From assembly GCF_014204895.1 (NCBI RefSeq), contig NZ_JACHMF010000001.1, forward strand, positions 4,154,001 through 4,218,000: a stretch of 64,000 bases of DNA, given 5' to 3'. Shown here piece after piece: positions 52,954 through 62,175 of the stretch (position 1 is the first letter of the stretch; every line of letters begins with the position of its first letter). A program made the position numbers and the translations under genes. This stretch comes from Paractinoplanes abujensis (GTDB taxonomy: Bacteria; Actinomycetota; Actinomycetes; Mycobacteriales; Micromonosporaceae). The notes under the pieces are model-generated. The model had not been told where the DNA came from and made no database searches. It saw nothing but the letters and a program-made list of their open reading frames with translations.

Positions 52954-53814
52954 CTACGGCCCCGGGGGCGTACGGGCCAGGAGGTCCTGGTTGCCGATGA
53001 CCGACAGCAGTTGCAGCTTTTCGTAGCTCTCGCTGCCGGGAACGGCGGTGTAGACGAGCAGGGCATGGGACTGGTCGGGATCCGACAGACCCTGGCAGGC
53101 CAGTTCCAGATGGCCCACCTCGGGGTGCACGAAACGTTTGGTGTGGTTGTAGCCGACGCCGATTTCGTGGTCGTTCCAGACGGCGCGGAATTCCTCGCTG
53201 CTCTCCAGCAACAGGCTTTGCAGGTGCGCGGCGTACGAGCGGGGGCCGCGCAACGTGACGATGCGGCGCAGGCCGGAAGCGAACACGCGCGCGTGCAGCG
53301 CGTGATCGTCGGGGTGGTAGAGCTCGCGGGCCGCGGGGTCGGTGAAGTAGCGGTAGCCGATGCTGCGGGCCGGCCCGGTGTAACGCGTGAGGTCGCCGGT
53401 GAGCGCGACACCCAGTGGGGTCTGGCGCAGGGTCTCGCCGAGCTCGGTGACGATCTCGGCCGGGGTGTCGGTGAGCCGGTCGAAGATGCGCAGCATGCCC
53501 GGGCTGATGTGTTCGCTGGTGGCGCCGCGGGCCGGCGGGTTGTGCCCGGCCAGGCGGAACAGGTGGTCGCGTTCGTCGAGCGACAGGTGCAGGCCCTGGG
53601 CGATCGAGGCGATCATCTGCTCGGACGGGTGCGGGCCACGCTCGCGTTCGAGGCGGCTGTAGTAGTCGGCGGAGATGTGACAGAGCGTGGCGACCTCTTC
53701 GCGGCGCAGGCCGGCTGTGCGGCGGCGCTGCCCGCGCGGCATGCCCACGTCCTCGGGTTGCAGCGACTCGCGGCGGCGGCGCAGGAACTCGGCCAGCCCG
53801 GCTCGGTCAATCAT
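52954..53814 (-). CDS. XRE-family regulator with MmyB-like ligand domain
   Basis: 286 residues from ATG 53814. An HTH_3 domain ([20 protein letters not shown], about 32-51) precedes the MmyB ligand-binding-like domain (about 110-270). It diverges from the SDR gene at 53965 and lies convergent to the CrtU-like gene. Typical regulator of an adjacent oxidoreductase in actinomycetes. Confidence 0.9.
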   Translation of the reverse strand: MIDRAGLAEFLRRRRESLQPEDVGMPRGQRRRTAGLRREEVATLCHISADYYSRLERERGPHPSEQMIASIAQGLHLSLDERDHLFRLAGHNPPARGATSEHISPGMLRIFDRLTDTPAEIVTELGETLRQTPLGVALTGDLTRYTGPARSIGYRYFTDPAARELYHPDDHALHARVFASGLRRIVTLRGPRSYAAHLQSLLLESSEEFRAVWNDHEIGVGYNHTKRFVHPEVGHLELACQGLSDPDQSHALLVYTAVPGSESYEKLQLLSVIGNQDLLARTPPGP

Positions 53815-53964
53815 GCCTCGGTTCTATCACCGATCCCCGGCCGTATCCTCGGCCCGCCGATCCCCCCTTCGCGGGCCGGGCAGCCTGGGATCGGCAGGCC
53901 GTGGTTCCGGCGCCGCGGGCGATGCAGCCTGAAATGGCATCCGTTGCCGCAGAAAGGCGAGACC

Positions 53965-54912
53965 ATGGCCCGCACCGCTCCCGACCTGACCATTCCCGAT
54001 CTCACCGGCAAGATCGCCGTCGTCACCGGCGCCAGCGACGGCATGGGGCTGGGCATCGCCGCCCGGCTGGCCAAGGCCGGCGCCGAGGTCGTCATGCCCG
54101 TACGGAATCGCCTCAAGGGCGAGAAGGCGATCGCGCGAATCAAACAGGAACACCCGAAGGCCGCGGTCTCGCTGCGTGACCTCGACCTGTCGTCGCTGGC
54201 GTCGGTGGCCGCGCTGGGGACGACGCTGCGTGACGAGGAGCGGCCGATCCACCTGCTGATCAACAACGCCGGGGTGATGACCCCGCCGAGCCGGCAGACC
54301 ACCGCCGACGGGTTCGAGCTGCAGTTCGGCAGCAACCACCTGGGGCATTTCGCCCTGGTGGCCCACCTGCTGCCGCTGCTGCGGGCCGGCCGGGCGCGGG
54401 TGACGTCGCAACTGAGCGTGGCTGCCAACTCGGGTTCGATCAACTGGGACGACCTGAACTGGGAGAAGTCCTACAACGCGGGCCGGGCTTACAGCCAGTC
54501 GAAGATCGCGTTCGGCCTGTTCGGTCTGGAACTGGAACGGCGCAGCCAGGCCGGCGGCTGGGGCATCACGAGCAACATCGCCCACCCCGGCATCGCGCCG
54601 ACGAACTTGCTGGCCGCCCAGCCGCACATGGGACGGGCCAAGGACACCACCTCCGTACGGCTCATCCGCACACTGTCCCGGCACGGCATTCTGGCCGGGA
54701 CACCCGATTCGGGGGCTCTGCCGGCGCTGATGGCCGCCACGTCACCCGAGGCGCGCGGTGGCCTCTTCTACGGCCCCAGCGGTCTCGGGCACCTCAGTGG
54801 CGCGCCCGCCGAGCAGGCACTGTATTCGCGGCTGCGCAGCCCCGAGGACGCCGAGCGGATCTGGCGCATCTCGGAGAACCTGACCGGCGCGACGTTCCTG
54901 GCCCGGCGGTGA
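53965..54912 (+). CDS. Short-chain dehydrogenase
   Basis: 315 residues from ATG 53965 (SD AAAGGCGAG); the longer upstream frame is a shadow of the XRE gene. NAD(P) motif TGASDGMG (about 22-29), NNAG near 99, Ser in [10 protein letters not shown] and YSQSK (about 173-177), the retinol-dehydrogenase-like layout. Probably controlled by the divergent XRE protein. Confidence 0.88.
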   Translation: MARTAPDLTIPDLTGKIAVVTGASDGMGLGIAARLAKAGAEVVMPVRNRLKGEKAIARIKQEHPKAAVSLRDLDLSSLASVAALGTTLRDEERPIHLLINNAGVMTPPSRQTTADGFELQFGSNHLGHFALVAHLLPLLRAGRARVTSQLSVAANSGSINWDDLNWEKSYNAGRAYSQSKIAFGLFGLELERRSQAGGWGITSNIAHPGIAPTNLLAAQPHMGRAKDTTSVRLIRTLSRHGILAGTPDSGALPALMAATSPEARGGLFYGPSGLGHLSGAPAEQALYSRLRSPEDAERIWRISENLTGATFLARR

Positions 54913-55004
54913 CGCGCGGAAAAACGACGCACGAATCGATGCAACTGGGTTGGAGCGGCTCAGGCGGGGTATCGCATGGTCACCACACTCGTAAGGAGAT
55001 GACC

Positions 55005-55469
55005 GTGACCACCGTTACCGAGTCCGTCGACGTCGACGTACCGATCCGTACCGCTTACGACCAGTGGACCCAGTTCGAGGACTTCCCGCAGTTCATGGAC
55101 GGGGTTGAGTCGATCACCCAGATCGACGACACGCACACGCACTGGGTGACCAAGATCGCTGGGCAGACCCGCGAGTTCGACGCGGAGATCACCGAGCAGC
55201 ACCCCGACGAGCGGGTCGCGTGGACCAGCACCAGCGGCGACACCAAGCACGCCGGCGTCGTCACGTTCCACCGCCTCGACGACACCAAGACCCGGGTGAC
55301 CGTCCAGCTCGACTGGGAGCCCGAGGGCTTCGTGGAGAAGGTCGGCAGCGCCGTCGGAGTGGACAGCCACCAGGTCAAGGCCGACACGAAGCGCTTCAAG
55401 GAGTTCATCGAGAACCGTGGCGGCGCCACCGGTTCGTGGCGGGGCGACGTCGAGCGGCCCGGCGCCTGA
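55005..55469 (+). CDS. SRPBCC (polyketide cyclase/dehydrase-like) protein
   Basis: 154 residues. AAGGAG sits directly before ATG 54999 but seven bases before GTG 55005, so 55005 is the likelier start. The START-type fold is seen in DVDVPIRTAYDQWTQFEDFP, the strand run VTKIAGQTREFDAEITEQHP and VTVQLDWEPEGF. Members bind hydrophobic ligands or act as cyclases; here function is unknown. It follows the SDR by 92 bases. Confidence 0.8.
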   Translation: MTTVTESVDVDVPIRTAYDQWTQFEDFPQFMDGVESITQIDDTHTHWVTKIAGQTREFDAEITEQHPDERVAWTSTSGDTKHAGVVTFHRLDDTKTRVTVQLDWEPEGFVEKVGSAVGVDSHQVKADTKRFKEFIENRGGATGSWRGDVERPGA

Positions 55470-55583
55470 GCGGCCCCGGCCATACGGCACCGGAACGGCC
55501 GGTCCGTGCGAAGAGACCGCCGATCGGCGCAGGTCTCGGACCACGTGGCCGGCCTCCGTGGCCTCATGCACCCTGCGCTGCCG

Positions 55584-56339
55584 TCAGCGGCCCGCCTGGG
55601 ACAGGCCGAAAGCCACCAGGAAGCCCGCGACAGTGACCAGCCCGATCAGCAGATGCGCCGACTCGAACGCTTCCGGGATCATCGTGTCGGCCACCATGGC
55701 CAGGATCGCCCCGGCGGCCAGGGCGGTCACCGCGGCCAGGACCGCAGCCGGGGCCCCGCCCAGCAGGGTGTATCCGGCGACGGCGGCCAGTCCGCTGATC
55801 AGCGCGATCGCGATCCACAGACCGAAGACGTAGCGGGGACTGCGGCCGGCGTTGCGCATGCCGGCGGCGCTGGACAACCCTTCCGGCACGTTGCTGATGA
55901 ACACCGCGGCCACCGTGACCAGTCCGACGGCGCCCCCGCCGAGCAAGCTGGTCCCGATCACTATCGACTCGGGCACGCCGTCGAGCAACGCCCCCATGGC
56001 GATGGCCGTGCCCGATCCGGCCTGCTGCTGCTCGGAGGGCTGCTGATCGCCGGAGCGCTTGCGGTGCCGGGCCCCGCGCCGGGCCAGCAGGACGTTGCAA
56101 CCGGTGTAGATCAGCGCCCCGGCGACGGCGCCGAGCACGGTCGGCATCATTCCGCCGCGGTCGTCGGCCTCGGAGATGAGCTCGAACGCGACCGCGGACA
56201 GCAGAACACCGGCGCCGAAGGCCATGACCGAGGCGACAGCGTGACGCGGAATGCGGACCAGGTAGCCGATGGCCGCGCCGATGACCAGCGCGGAACCGGC
56301 CAGCAGTCCCCATCCTCCAGCCTGCAACCACTCGGGCAT
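55584..56339 (-). CDS. ZIP-family metal transporter
   Basis: 251 residues from ATG 56339. About eight membrane helices. A cytoplasmic loop after helix 3 (ARHRKRSGDQQPSEQQQAG) is short and lacks the usual His cluster. Metal-site helices 4 and 5 read GVPESIVIG and SNVPEGLSSA, the bacterial ZIP variants of HN-PEG with His replaced. Likely transports zinc or a related divalent ion. Confidence 0.85.
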   Translation of the reverse strand: MPEWLQAGGWGLLAGSALVIGAAIGYLVRIPRHAVASVMAFGAGVLLSAVAFELISEADDRGGMMPTVLGAVAGALIYTGCNVLLARRGARHRKRSGDQQPSEQQQAGSGTAIAMGALLDGVPESIVIGTSLLGGGAVGLVTVAAVFISNVPEGLSSAAGMRNAGRSPRYVFGLWIAIALISGLAAVAGYTLLGGAPAAVLAAVTALAAGAILAMVADTMIPEAFESAHLLIGLVTVAGFLVAFGLSQAGR

Positions 56340-56434
56340 GACGTGATCGTCCCTTCGCACCACGAAAACCGCACCGGGGCTCGTCTGCCCCTCGCCTGGA
56401 CAGGTGAAACCTGAGGCGGCCGTCGTACGGGTCC

Positions 56435-56797
56435 CTATCGTGCGGCGTCGTAGGTCTGCCGCGCCCGGTCCACCTCCGGCAGGTGGATGTCGGCCCAGGT
56501 GGCCAGGTGAGCGAAGAGCGGGCCGAGGCTGGCGCCGAGCTCGGTGATCTCGTATTCGACGCGGGGTGGCATCTCGGCGTAGTAGGTGCGGGCGATCAGG
56601 CCGTCACGTTCGAGCTGACGCAGCCGCTGCGTCAGCACCTTCGGCGTGATGCTGGTCAGCCGTCGTTCCAGCTCGACGAACCGCTGGCGGCCGAAGGTGT
56701 GCAGGCTCCACAGGATCGGTGTCGTCCAGCGGCTGAACACGATGTCGACGACCGGCGCGACCGGGCACGCCAGTTCGGGATCCGCGGTTTCCTGCAC
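56435..56797 (-). CDS. HxlR-family regulator
   Basis: 120 residues from GTG 56797 (SD GGAGGG). Winged helix of the HxlR type: CPVAPVVDIVFSRWTTPIL (about 11-29), ITPKVLTQRLRQLERDGLI (about 49-67) and VEYEITELG. The conserved N-terminal Cys (about 11) can sense electrophiles in relatives such as YodB. It diverges from the NmrA-like gene at 56868. Confidence 0.9.
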   Translation of the reverse strand: MQETADPELACPVAPVVDIVFSRWTTPILWSLHTFGRQRFVELERRLTSITPKVLTQRLRQLERDGLIARTYYAEMPPRVEYEITELGASLGPLFAHLATWADIHLPEVDRARQTYDAAR

Positions 56798-56829
56798 GTG
56801 CCCTCCATCACATTCTCGATACTTTCCTC

Positions 56830-56839
56830 TAGGTACCTA
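56830..56839. promoter_or_regulatory. HxlR operator candidate
   Basis: TAGGTACCTA is a perfect palindrome between the divergent HxlR and NmrA-like genes; CTACTA repeats at 56837 and 56851 flank it. HxlR sites are often short palindromes in this position. Confidence 0.45.
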
Positions 56840-56854
56840 CTATCCCGAGGCTAC

Positions 56855-56860
56855 TAACTT
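56855..56860 (+). promoter_or_regulatory. Leaderless -10 box (TAACTT)
   Basis: TAACTT ends seven bases before ATG 56868. Confidence 0.45.
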
Positions 56861-56867
56861 CTCCCGC

Positions 56868-57710
56868 ATGATTGTTGTGACAGGCGCTACCGGAAACGTG
56901 GGCCGCACGCTCGTGTCCCTCCTCGCCGAGTCGGGGGCGGAAGTGACAGCGGTGTCGCGCGGGCGACGCCCGATCGCGGTGCCGGACGGGGTTCACCACC
57001 ACCGGGCTGATCTGGCCCAGCCGCAAAGCCTGAGGCCGGCGCTGGCCGGGGCCGAGGCGATGTATCTACTCGTGGAGGGCGCCGGGGCGCACCTCGACAC
57101 GGCCGCGATCCTGCGGGTGGCCAAGGAGGCCGGGGTGAAACGTGTCGTGTTGCAGTCGTCGCAGGCAGCCGGCACACGACCCGATTCCGTGTCGCACGCT
57201 CCCCTGCGGGCCATCGAGGACCTCGTACGGGAAGCCGGTCCGGAGTGGACGATCCTGCGCCCCGGCGGTTTCGCCTCCAACGCCTTCGCCTGGGCCGCAT
57301 CGATGCGCGCCGCGGGCACAGTGGCCGCCCCGTTCGGCGACGTCGGCCTGCCCGTGATCGACCCGGACGACATCGCCGCGGTGGCGGCCACCGTCCTGCC
57401 CGGTGGACACGAGGGCCGTACGTATGAACTGACCGGACCGGCCCTGAGCACGCCGCGGCAGCGGGTCGCCGACCTGGCCGCCGTGCTGGGCCGGCCGATC
57501 AACTTCGTCGACCAGACCCCGGAGCAGGCCCGCGAGCAGATGCTGCAGTTCATGCCGCCGCCCGTGGTGGAAGGCACACTGGCGATCCTGGGCGCGCCGA
57601 CCGCGCGGGAGCAGCGGATCAGCCCCGACGTGGCCGCGGTGCTGGGCCGGCCGCCGAGGACCTTCGCCGAGTGGGCCGCACGCCACGTACGTCAGCTCAG
57701 CCCCAACTGA
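56868..57710 (+). CDS. NmrA-like NAD(P)-binding oxidoreductase
   Basis: 280 residues from ATG 56868 (leaderless). Rossmann motif VVTGATGNVGRTLVSLL (3-19), then YLLVEGAGAHLD, VVLQSSQAAGTRPDSVSH and WTILRPGGFASNAFAW (about 130), the quinone-reductase/NmrA pattern (QorB-like). With the HxlR regulator next to it, a role against quinones or other electrophiles is plausible, as in YodB-controlled systems. Confidence 0.87.
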   Translation: MIVVTGATGNVGRTLVSLLAESGAEVTAVSRGRRPIAVPDGVHHHRADLAQPQSLRPALAGAEAMYLLVEGAGAHLDTAAILRVAKEAGVKRVVLQSSQAAGTRPDSVSHAPLRAIEDLVREAGPEWTILRPGGFASNAFAWAASMRAAGTVAAPFGDVGLPVIDPDDIAAVAATVLPGGHEGRTYELTGPALSTPRQRVADLAAVLGRPINFVDQTPEQAREQMLQFMPPPVVEGTLAILGAPTAREQRISPDVAAVLGRPPRTFAEWAARHVRQLSPN

Positions 57711-57949
57711 CCGGGCAACCCACGGACCCAGTCACCCTGGCCGCGGCCCGGATCATCCGCCTCCCACCGGGCGGCGGCGCGTTCCACTGCCGCAACGAAC
57801 TGGCGGCGCTCGTCCGGGTCCATCTCGCCGAGGTGGTAGGCGATCTCCTCCAGCGCGTTGCCGGCCAGCCGGTCGTCATCCCGGCCCAGCTGCAACGCCG
57901 TCTCGAACGCGGCAATACTGGCGATCAAGGCCTGCACCACACGATCCAT
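57692..57949 (-). CDS. Small hypothetical protein, 85 aa
   Basis: Starts at ATG 57949 and ends 18 bases inside the convergent NmrA-like gene. Two amphipathic helices (VQALIASIAAFETALQLG, ALEEIAYHLGEMDPDERRQF), acidic, with a conserved-looking MDPDERRQFVAAVERAA segment. No family recognised but the coding character is good. Confidence 0.6.
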   Translation of the reverse strand: MDRVVQALIASIAAFETALQLGRDDDRLAGNALEEIAYHLGEMDPDERRQFVAAVERAAARWEADDPGRGQGDWVRGLPGQLGLS

Positions 57950-57995
57950 GTCGTCATCCTCGCAGCGCGGCCGCGCCCGTTCTGCTCCGAGCGCG

Positions 57996-58664
57996 TCACG
58001 CCCAGATCGGGCGCAAGTCGTGCTCGGTGCCGTAGAACAGATACGGCCGCAGCTCGGGGCGGGCGCTCAGGGAGCGGTGCAGCTCGGCCGGGTTGCCGGC
58101 GACGGCACGGAACGGCTGACACTTCAGTTGCTCGCGGAGGCCGGCGAACGGCCAGGCGGCGCCGAGCAGACGACGGACCCCGACCAGGACGGCCGTCGCG
58201 TCCGGCGGGATGCCGTCGACCCAGATCTCGGCCCGCGGCGGCAGATCCCAGCCGGCCACGCCCGGATTGCGGGGACAGCCGAGCCGGTGCGTGACCGGGC
58301 CGTCGACGGCCTGGTCGCGCCACCACTCGCCGTCGACGGTCACGTCATCGGTGTCGCCGGGGTCGACGATCGGGCCGCGGCTGCGGGCGACGACCTCCTC
58401 CGGAAGCCGCACGCCGTGGTCCTCGACGTAGTGGGCGAGCCCGCTCGGCCAGACGAAGTGCGAACCGTCGGTGAGGTCGGTGCTGCCGTTGCGGGCCCCG
58501 CACAGCCGGCACACGGAGAAGCCGGGGCTGGCGACCAAGGTGCGCCCCGACCGCAGAAACGCCGCAACCGAAGCCCGTACGGGGTCCTCGGTCTCCGACA
58601 GAAAGCCACACACGTCGGGCCACTCCCCGTCCCAGTAACCGATCAGCCGCAGGGTGCCGGTCAC
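57996..58664 (-). CDS. Hypothetical protein with Cys-pair motif, last gene of a four-gene operon
   Basis: 222 residues from GTG 58664, overlapping the DUF402 stop (GTGA). SVCRLCGARNGS near 75 and HFVWPSGLAHYVEDH near 96 could bind zinc (CxxC plus His). The rest (WDLPPRAEIWVDGIPPDATA, LFYGTEHDLRPIWA) is unfamiliar. Function unknown; transcribed with DUF402, a CPBP protease-like and an NAD-binding gene. Confidence 0.7.
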   Translation of the reverse strand: MTGTLRLIGYWDGEWPDVCGFLSETEDPVRASVAAFLRSGRTLVASPGFSVCRLCGARNGSTDLTDGSHFVWPSGLAHYVEDHGVRLPEEVVARSRGPIVDPGDTDDVTVDGEWWRDQAVDGPVTHRLGCPRNPGVAGWDLPPRAEIWVDGIPPDATAVLVGVRRLLGAAWPFAGLREQLKCQPFRAVAGNPAELHRSLSARPELRPYLFYGTEHDLRPIWA

Positions 58665-59311
58665 GGCGCGGCCCGATGCGGCAGGTCCCAGTTGTCCGGC
58701 AGCGTGACGGCCCCCCATCGCGGGTCGGGCCGGTAATCGGTCCAGCGCCCGTCGAACGGTGGGGCACCGGCCGAGGCCAGGCTCATCAGCTGCTCCCCGG
58801 CCGCACGGATCGCCGGAACCTGCGCGGCACTCCACCGGCCGGGCCGCCCGGTGAGCGCGGCGAACTCGTCCTCGTCCTTCCACCGGCCCGCGCCGTCCGG
58901 CGTGATCCACACGTCGAGTGCCCGGTCCGCGGTGTCCACGCCCCTCACACCGTCAGCTTCCCACCTCGTACGGGAGGACTCGAGATTGCCGTACCAGCCG
59001 GTGAAGCGCTGCGCCGAGTCGAAGAACCACCACAGCGACCACTCGCCGGCAGCCGGGGCGAAATGCACGATGCCCGCACCGCGCCAGGTCGAACGACGCC
59101 GGGCCCGGGGCAGGGACGCCCGGCCGGCGATCGGGACCGCGCGCAGCGGCCGCCCGTCGGCCAGCACGGACTCGATCTGCGGCGACCCCGGCGCGACCCA
59201 CAGTGCCAGCCCGTCGGCGTCGTCGGTGATGACCCGGCCGACGCGGACGAAACGCGCCCGGCCGTCCCGCCCGTACCGGTAGAGGACGGTGTCGCCGGGA
59301 GCCCAGCTCAT
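58661..59311 (-). CDS. DUF402 (FomD-like) protein
   Basis: 216 residues from ATG 59311, overlapping the CPBP stop (ATGA). DUF402 features: opening WAPGDTVLYRYGRDGRARF, WYGNLESSRTRWEADG near 105 and LDVWITPDGAGRWKDEDEF near 133, the metal-binding Asp cluster. Relatives such as FomD hydrolyse nucleotidyl phosphonates or nucleoside diphosphates. Confidence 0.85.
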   Translation of the reverse strand: MSWAPGDTVLYRYGRDGRARFVRVGRVITDDADGLALWVAPGSPQIESVLADGRPLRAVPIAGRASLPRARRRSTWRGAGIVHFAPAAGEWSLWWFFDSAQRFTGWYGNLESSRTRWEADGVRGVDTADRALDVWITPDGAGRWKDEDEFAALTGRPGRWSAAQVPAIRAAGEQLMSLASAGAPPFDGRWTDYRPDPRWGAVTLPDNWDLPHRAAP

Positions 59312-60015
59312 TGGTGGATCAGCGCCGGCAGGGCGAACAGCATCGTGGTGGACCAGGTGACGTGGGTCAGGATCGGGGCCAGGATGCCGCCCGAGGCGCG
59401 CCGCTGCAGGCCCAGCACGAAGCCGAGCAGGGCCGCCGCGAAGACGAGCATGAGGTTTCCGGTGGCCACGGTGGCCGCGGCGTAGATGACGGTGGAGATG
59501 AGCACGGCGTGCCGGCGGCCGATCGCCGCGAACAGGGCGCCGCGGAAGAAGACTTCCTCGGCCACGCCGTTGAGCAGGGTGACCGCCGCGATCGGCACGA
59601 TGGCGCCGTAACGGGCGTGGGCCAGCACACTGTTGACGAGCTCACGCAGCGCCGGTATCTCCCGCACGATCAGCGAACCGGTGACGAAGACGGCGCCCAG
59701 CACGAGCCCGGTCACCATCGGGGTGATGATCGGCCGGCGCAGGCGGTCCCGGAACGCGATGCGGCCCAGGTGCAGCGGCCCCGACAGCAGCGCCCCGATG
59801 ATCCAGGTGGCCGCCACCAGCACGGTCAGCAGGTAGAACAGGTCGTCGCCGGGCCGCACCGACAGGGAGATCCCGAGCAGCACGGCCCCCGCGACCAAGG
59901 TGAACGCCACGACGATGCGGCGCCGGCGGAACGCCTGATCGGTCTGCTGGTGGTCACGTTCGACCCGGTCGATCAGCGACGGACCGAGGGCGCGCCGCAG
60001 CCAGGCCGAGTTCAC
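59308..60015 (-). CDS. CPBP-family intramembrane protease homologue
   Basis: 235 residues from GTG 60015, overlapping the stop of the next gene upstream (GTGA). About six membrane helices. The catalytic EExxxR motif is present (NGVAEEVFFRGALFAAIG, about 145-162), with later His in THVTWSTTM. Related proteins are Abi/Rce1-type intramembrane proteases, sometimes immunity for bacteriocins. No peptide substrate is nearby. Confidence 0.87.
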   Translation of the reverse strand: MNSAWLRRALGPSLIDRVERDHQQTDQAFRRRRIVVAFTLVAGAVLLGISLSVRPGDDLFYLLTVLVAATWIIGALLSGPLHLGRIAFRDRLRRPIITPMVTGLVLGAVFVTGSLIVREIPALRELVNSVLAHARYGAIVPIAAVTLLNGVAEEVFFRGALFAAIGRRHAVLISTVIYAAATVATGNLMLVFAAALLGFVLGLQRRASGGILAPILTHVTWSTTMLFALPALIHQ

Positions 60016-60908
60016 CGGGCCACCCGCTCCCGGTCGGCCAGGGCCAGCCGTACGGCGTCGTCGTAGCTCATCGGCGCGCCCGGCACGACCCGGGTGATCG
60101 CGTCGTCGCGCACCACCACCTCGGTGGTCATCGAGTCGACCAGGTTGCGGGCGGTGGCCGAGTCGACATCGGTGACGAACTTCAGCCACGCCGACGACAA
60201 CCGCGGGGTCAGCAGCGGCACGGTGACGTTGGGCAGCCGCGCGCCCCGGATCCGGGCCACCCGCTGCAGCATGTCGATGTACCGGAGCACCTCGGGCCCG
60301 CCGATCTCGTACGTCTGCCCGCGGGCCTCGGCCGGCTCCAGCACCCCGACCAGGTAGCGCACGGCGTCGGGCAGCGCGATCGGCTGCGTACGGGTGTTGA
60401 CCCAGCGCGGCGTCACCATCGCGGGCAGCCGCTCGGCCAGCTGACGGGTCATCTCCCACGAGATGCCGCCGTGCCCGATCACCACCGCGGCCCGCAGCAC
60501 CGTCACCGGCACCGGCCCGGACCGCAGGATCTCCTCGACCTCGCGGCGGGACCGCAGGTGCGCCGACAGTTCGCCACCGTCCGCGCCGAGGCCGCCGAGG
60601 TAGACGATCCGCTCCACCCCGGCGTTCGCGGCGGCCTCGGCGAAGCTGCGGGCCGCATCGGCGTCGCGCTGCTCGAAGTCGTCCGAGCCGAGCGAATGGA
60701 TCAGGTAGTAGGCCACGTCCACACCCGTGAACGCCTCGCGCAGACTCGCCGGGTCGGACACGTCGGCCGCGACCGGCTCCCCCGCGCCGTCGTACTTCTC
60801 CGGGTGCCGGGTCATCGCGCGCACCCGGTACCCGTCCTCGGCCAGCTTCGCCGCCACGTGCGAGCCGATGAAACCGGAAGCCCCGCTCACCAGAACCGTC
60901 TTAGTCAC
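60012..60908 (-). CDS. NAD(P)H-binding SDR-like protein
   Basis: 298 residues from GTG 60908 (SD GGGGAG). Rossmann motif VSGASGFIGSHVAAKL (7-22), YYLIHSLG near 67, YLGGLGADGGELSAHLRSR (about 102) and the long C-terminal part of the atypical SDR (YbjT/DUF2867-like) group. First gene of the four-gene operon (GTGA, ATGA and GTGA overlaps). Confidence 0.85.
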   Translation of the reverse strand: MTKTVLVSGASGFIGSHVAAKLAEDGYRVRAMTRHPEKYDGAGEPVAADVSDPASLREAFTGVDVAYYLIHSLGSDDFEQRDADAARSFAEAAANAGVERIVYLGGLGADGGELSAHLRSRREVEEILRSGPVPVTVLRAAVVIGHGGISWEMTRQLAERLPAMVTPRWVNTRTQPIALPDAVRYLVGVLEPAEARGQTYEIGGPEVLRYIDMLQRVARIRGARLPNVTVPLLTPRLSSAWLKFVTDVDSATARNLVDSMTTEVVVRDDAITRVVPGAPMSYDDAVRLALADRERVAR

Positions 60909-60925
60909 ACTCCCCTAGTTTCCCG

Positions 60926-60931
60926 TACCTT
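60926..60931 (+). promoter_or_regulatory. Leaderless -10 box (TACCTT)
   Basis: TACCTT ends eight bases before ATG 60940. Confidence 0.4.
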
Positions 60932-60939
60932 GGGTCTCT

Positions 60940-61368
60940 ATGCGGAGTGCGCTCACCACCACAGGCCAGCTCCTGCTGGGTGCGCTGCTCCTGGTCACCG
61001 GCACAGCCCATCTGACCTTCGCCCGTACGGAGTTCCGCGCGCAAGTTCCGACGTGGGTCCCGCTCGACCCGGGCGTCGTCGTCATCGCCTCCGGCCTGGC
61101 CGAACTGCTGCTCGCCGTGGCCCTGCTGAGCACCTGGAAGCAGCCGTGGCGGTCCGTCGCGGGCGCGCTCACGGCGGCCTTCTTCGTCGCGATCCTGCCC
61201 GGCAACATCGCCCAGTTCACCGAGCACCGCGACGCCTTCGGCCTCGACACGGACGCGGCCCGCGCCGTCCGCCTGCTCTTCCAGCCGCTGCTCGTGCTGT
61301 GGGCCCTCGCCACGACAGATGCCATCGGCACCCTGAGAAAGCGACGTAACGATGAGCCTGCTCGGTGA
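60940..61368 (+). CDS. DoxX-like membrane protein
   Basis: 142 residues, four membrane helices (about 7-25, 48-66, 74-92, 108-126). GTAHLTFARTEFRAQVPTWV is the typical DoxX-like loop after helix 1. Known members are small quinone-associated membrane proteins of unclear role. Its stop lies inside the next gene (overlap 61352-61368). Confidence 0.8.
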   Translation: MRSALTTTGQLLLGALLLVTGTAHLTFARTEFRAQVPTWVPLDPGVVVIASGLAELLLAVALLSTWKQPWRSVAGALTAAFFVAILPGNIAQFTEHRDAFGLDTDAARAVRLLFQPLLVLWALATTDAIGTLRKRRNDEPAR

Positions 61369-61879
61369 CCTCGTCCGGCTCTCGCCGCAGCTGCGCGAGG
61401 ACATCCGATCCCACCCCGCGACCGCGTACGAACGGATGACCACGTTCGGCGATCCGGAACGACTCGAACTCGACTGGGAGTGGAAGCTGTTCGGCCCCCT
61501 GTTCACGGCGGCCGGCTTCAGCGTCAACCCGTTCCGGTCGGGCGTCTTGTTCCCCGAGGAGCCAAACGGTTTCGCCCGCGCCCTGGACCCTCCTCAGGTG
61601 GCGGAGGCATCCGCCCGGCTCGACCGGACGCCGTTCACCGCGCTCGCCCCCCACCTGCTCGGCGCGTTGGTGGAACGAGACACCGTACGGGTCGACTACG
61701 ACTACGACTCACCCACGTACGGCCGGCCCCTGCCCCCGGAACGCATCGTGACACCGAGCTTCACCGATGAGGAACTCGACTCCTACCGCACCCGGCTGAC
61801 CGCCAGTTACACCGACCTGACCCACTTCTATCGCGCAGCCACCCACAACGGCGAATGCACTGTCTTCTGGGCAGCATGA
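61352..61879 (+). CDS. DUF1877-like protein
   Basis: 175 residues from ATG 61352, overlapping the DoxX gene by 17 bases. The segments LDWEWKLFGPLFTAAGF, FPEEPNGFARALDPPQVAEA and the final YTDLTHFYRAATHNGECTVF resemble the YfbM/DUF1877 family. Function unknown. Its TGA overlaps the ATG of the next gene (ATGA). Confidence 0.65.
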   Translation: MSLLGDLVRLSPQLREDIRSHPATAYERMTTFGDPERLELDWEWKLFGPLFTAAGFSVNPFRSGVLFPEEPNGFARALDPPQVAEASARLDRTPFTALAPHLLGALVERDTVRVDYDYDSPTYGRPLPPERIVTPSFTDEELDSYRTRLTASYTDLTHFYRAATHNGECTVFWAA

Positions 61880-62175
61880 CAGTCCTGACTTTCGTCCGCG
61901 CTCCCGACGCCGCCGCCCTGGCGCGGCGCATGACGTTCCTGCTCGACGGGCGCCCAGTGGCCAGGCTGAAGCGCGGCGAAAGCGTCCGCGTGACCGTGCC
62001 CGCCGGTCGCCACGTCGTCCAGGCCCGCATGGACTGGCTCCGCAGCAGACCCCTGGACCTGACCCTCGGCGAGGCGGAAACCCTCTCGGTGACCGGCGCC
62101 CTCACCGAGCACTCAATGACGTTCACCGGCGCTTTCCTCCGCCCGTCGACCGCCCTGGAGATCCGGGCCGCGTAG
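61876..62175 (+). CDS. Small protein with PEGA/DUF2846-like fold
   Basis: 99 residues from ATG 61876, coupled to the preceding gene by ATGA. A strand-rich pattern (RMTFLLDGRPVARLKRGES, VTVPAGRHVVQARMDWLRS) recalls PEGA or DUF2846-like domains that bind wall or ligand. No signal peptide. Its end overlaps the convergent fusion gene by 63 bases. Confidence 0.55.
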   Translation: MTVLTFVRAPDAAALARRMTFLLDGRPVARLKRGESVRVTVPAGRHVVQARMDWLRSRPLDLTLGEAETLSVTGALTEHSMTFTGAFLRPSTALEIRAA

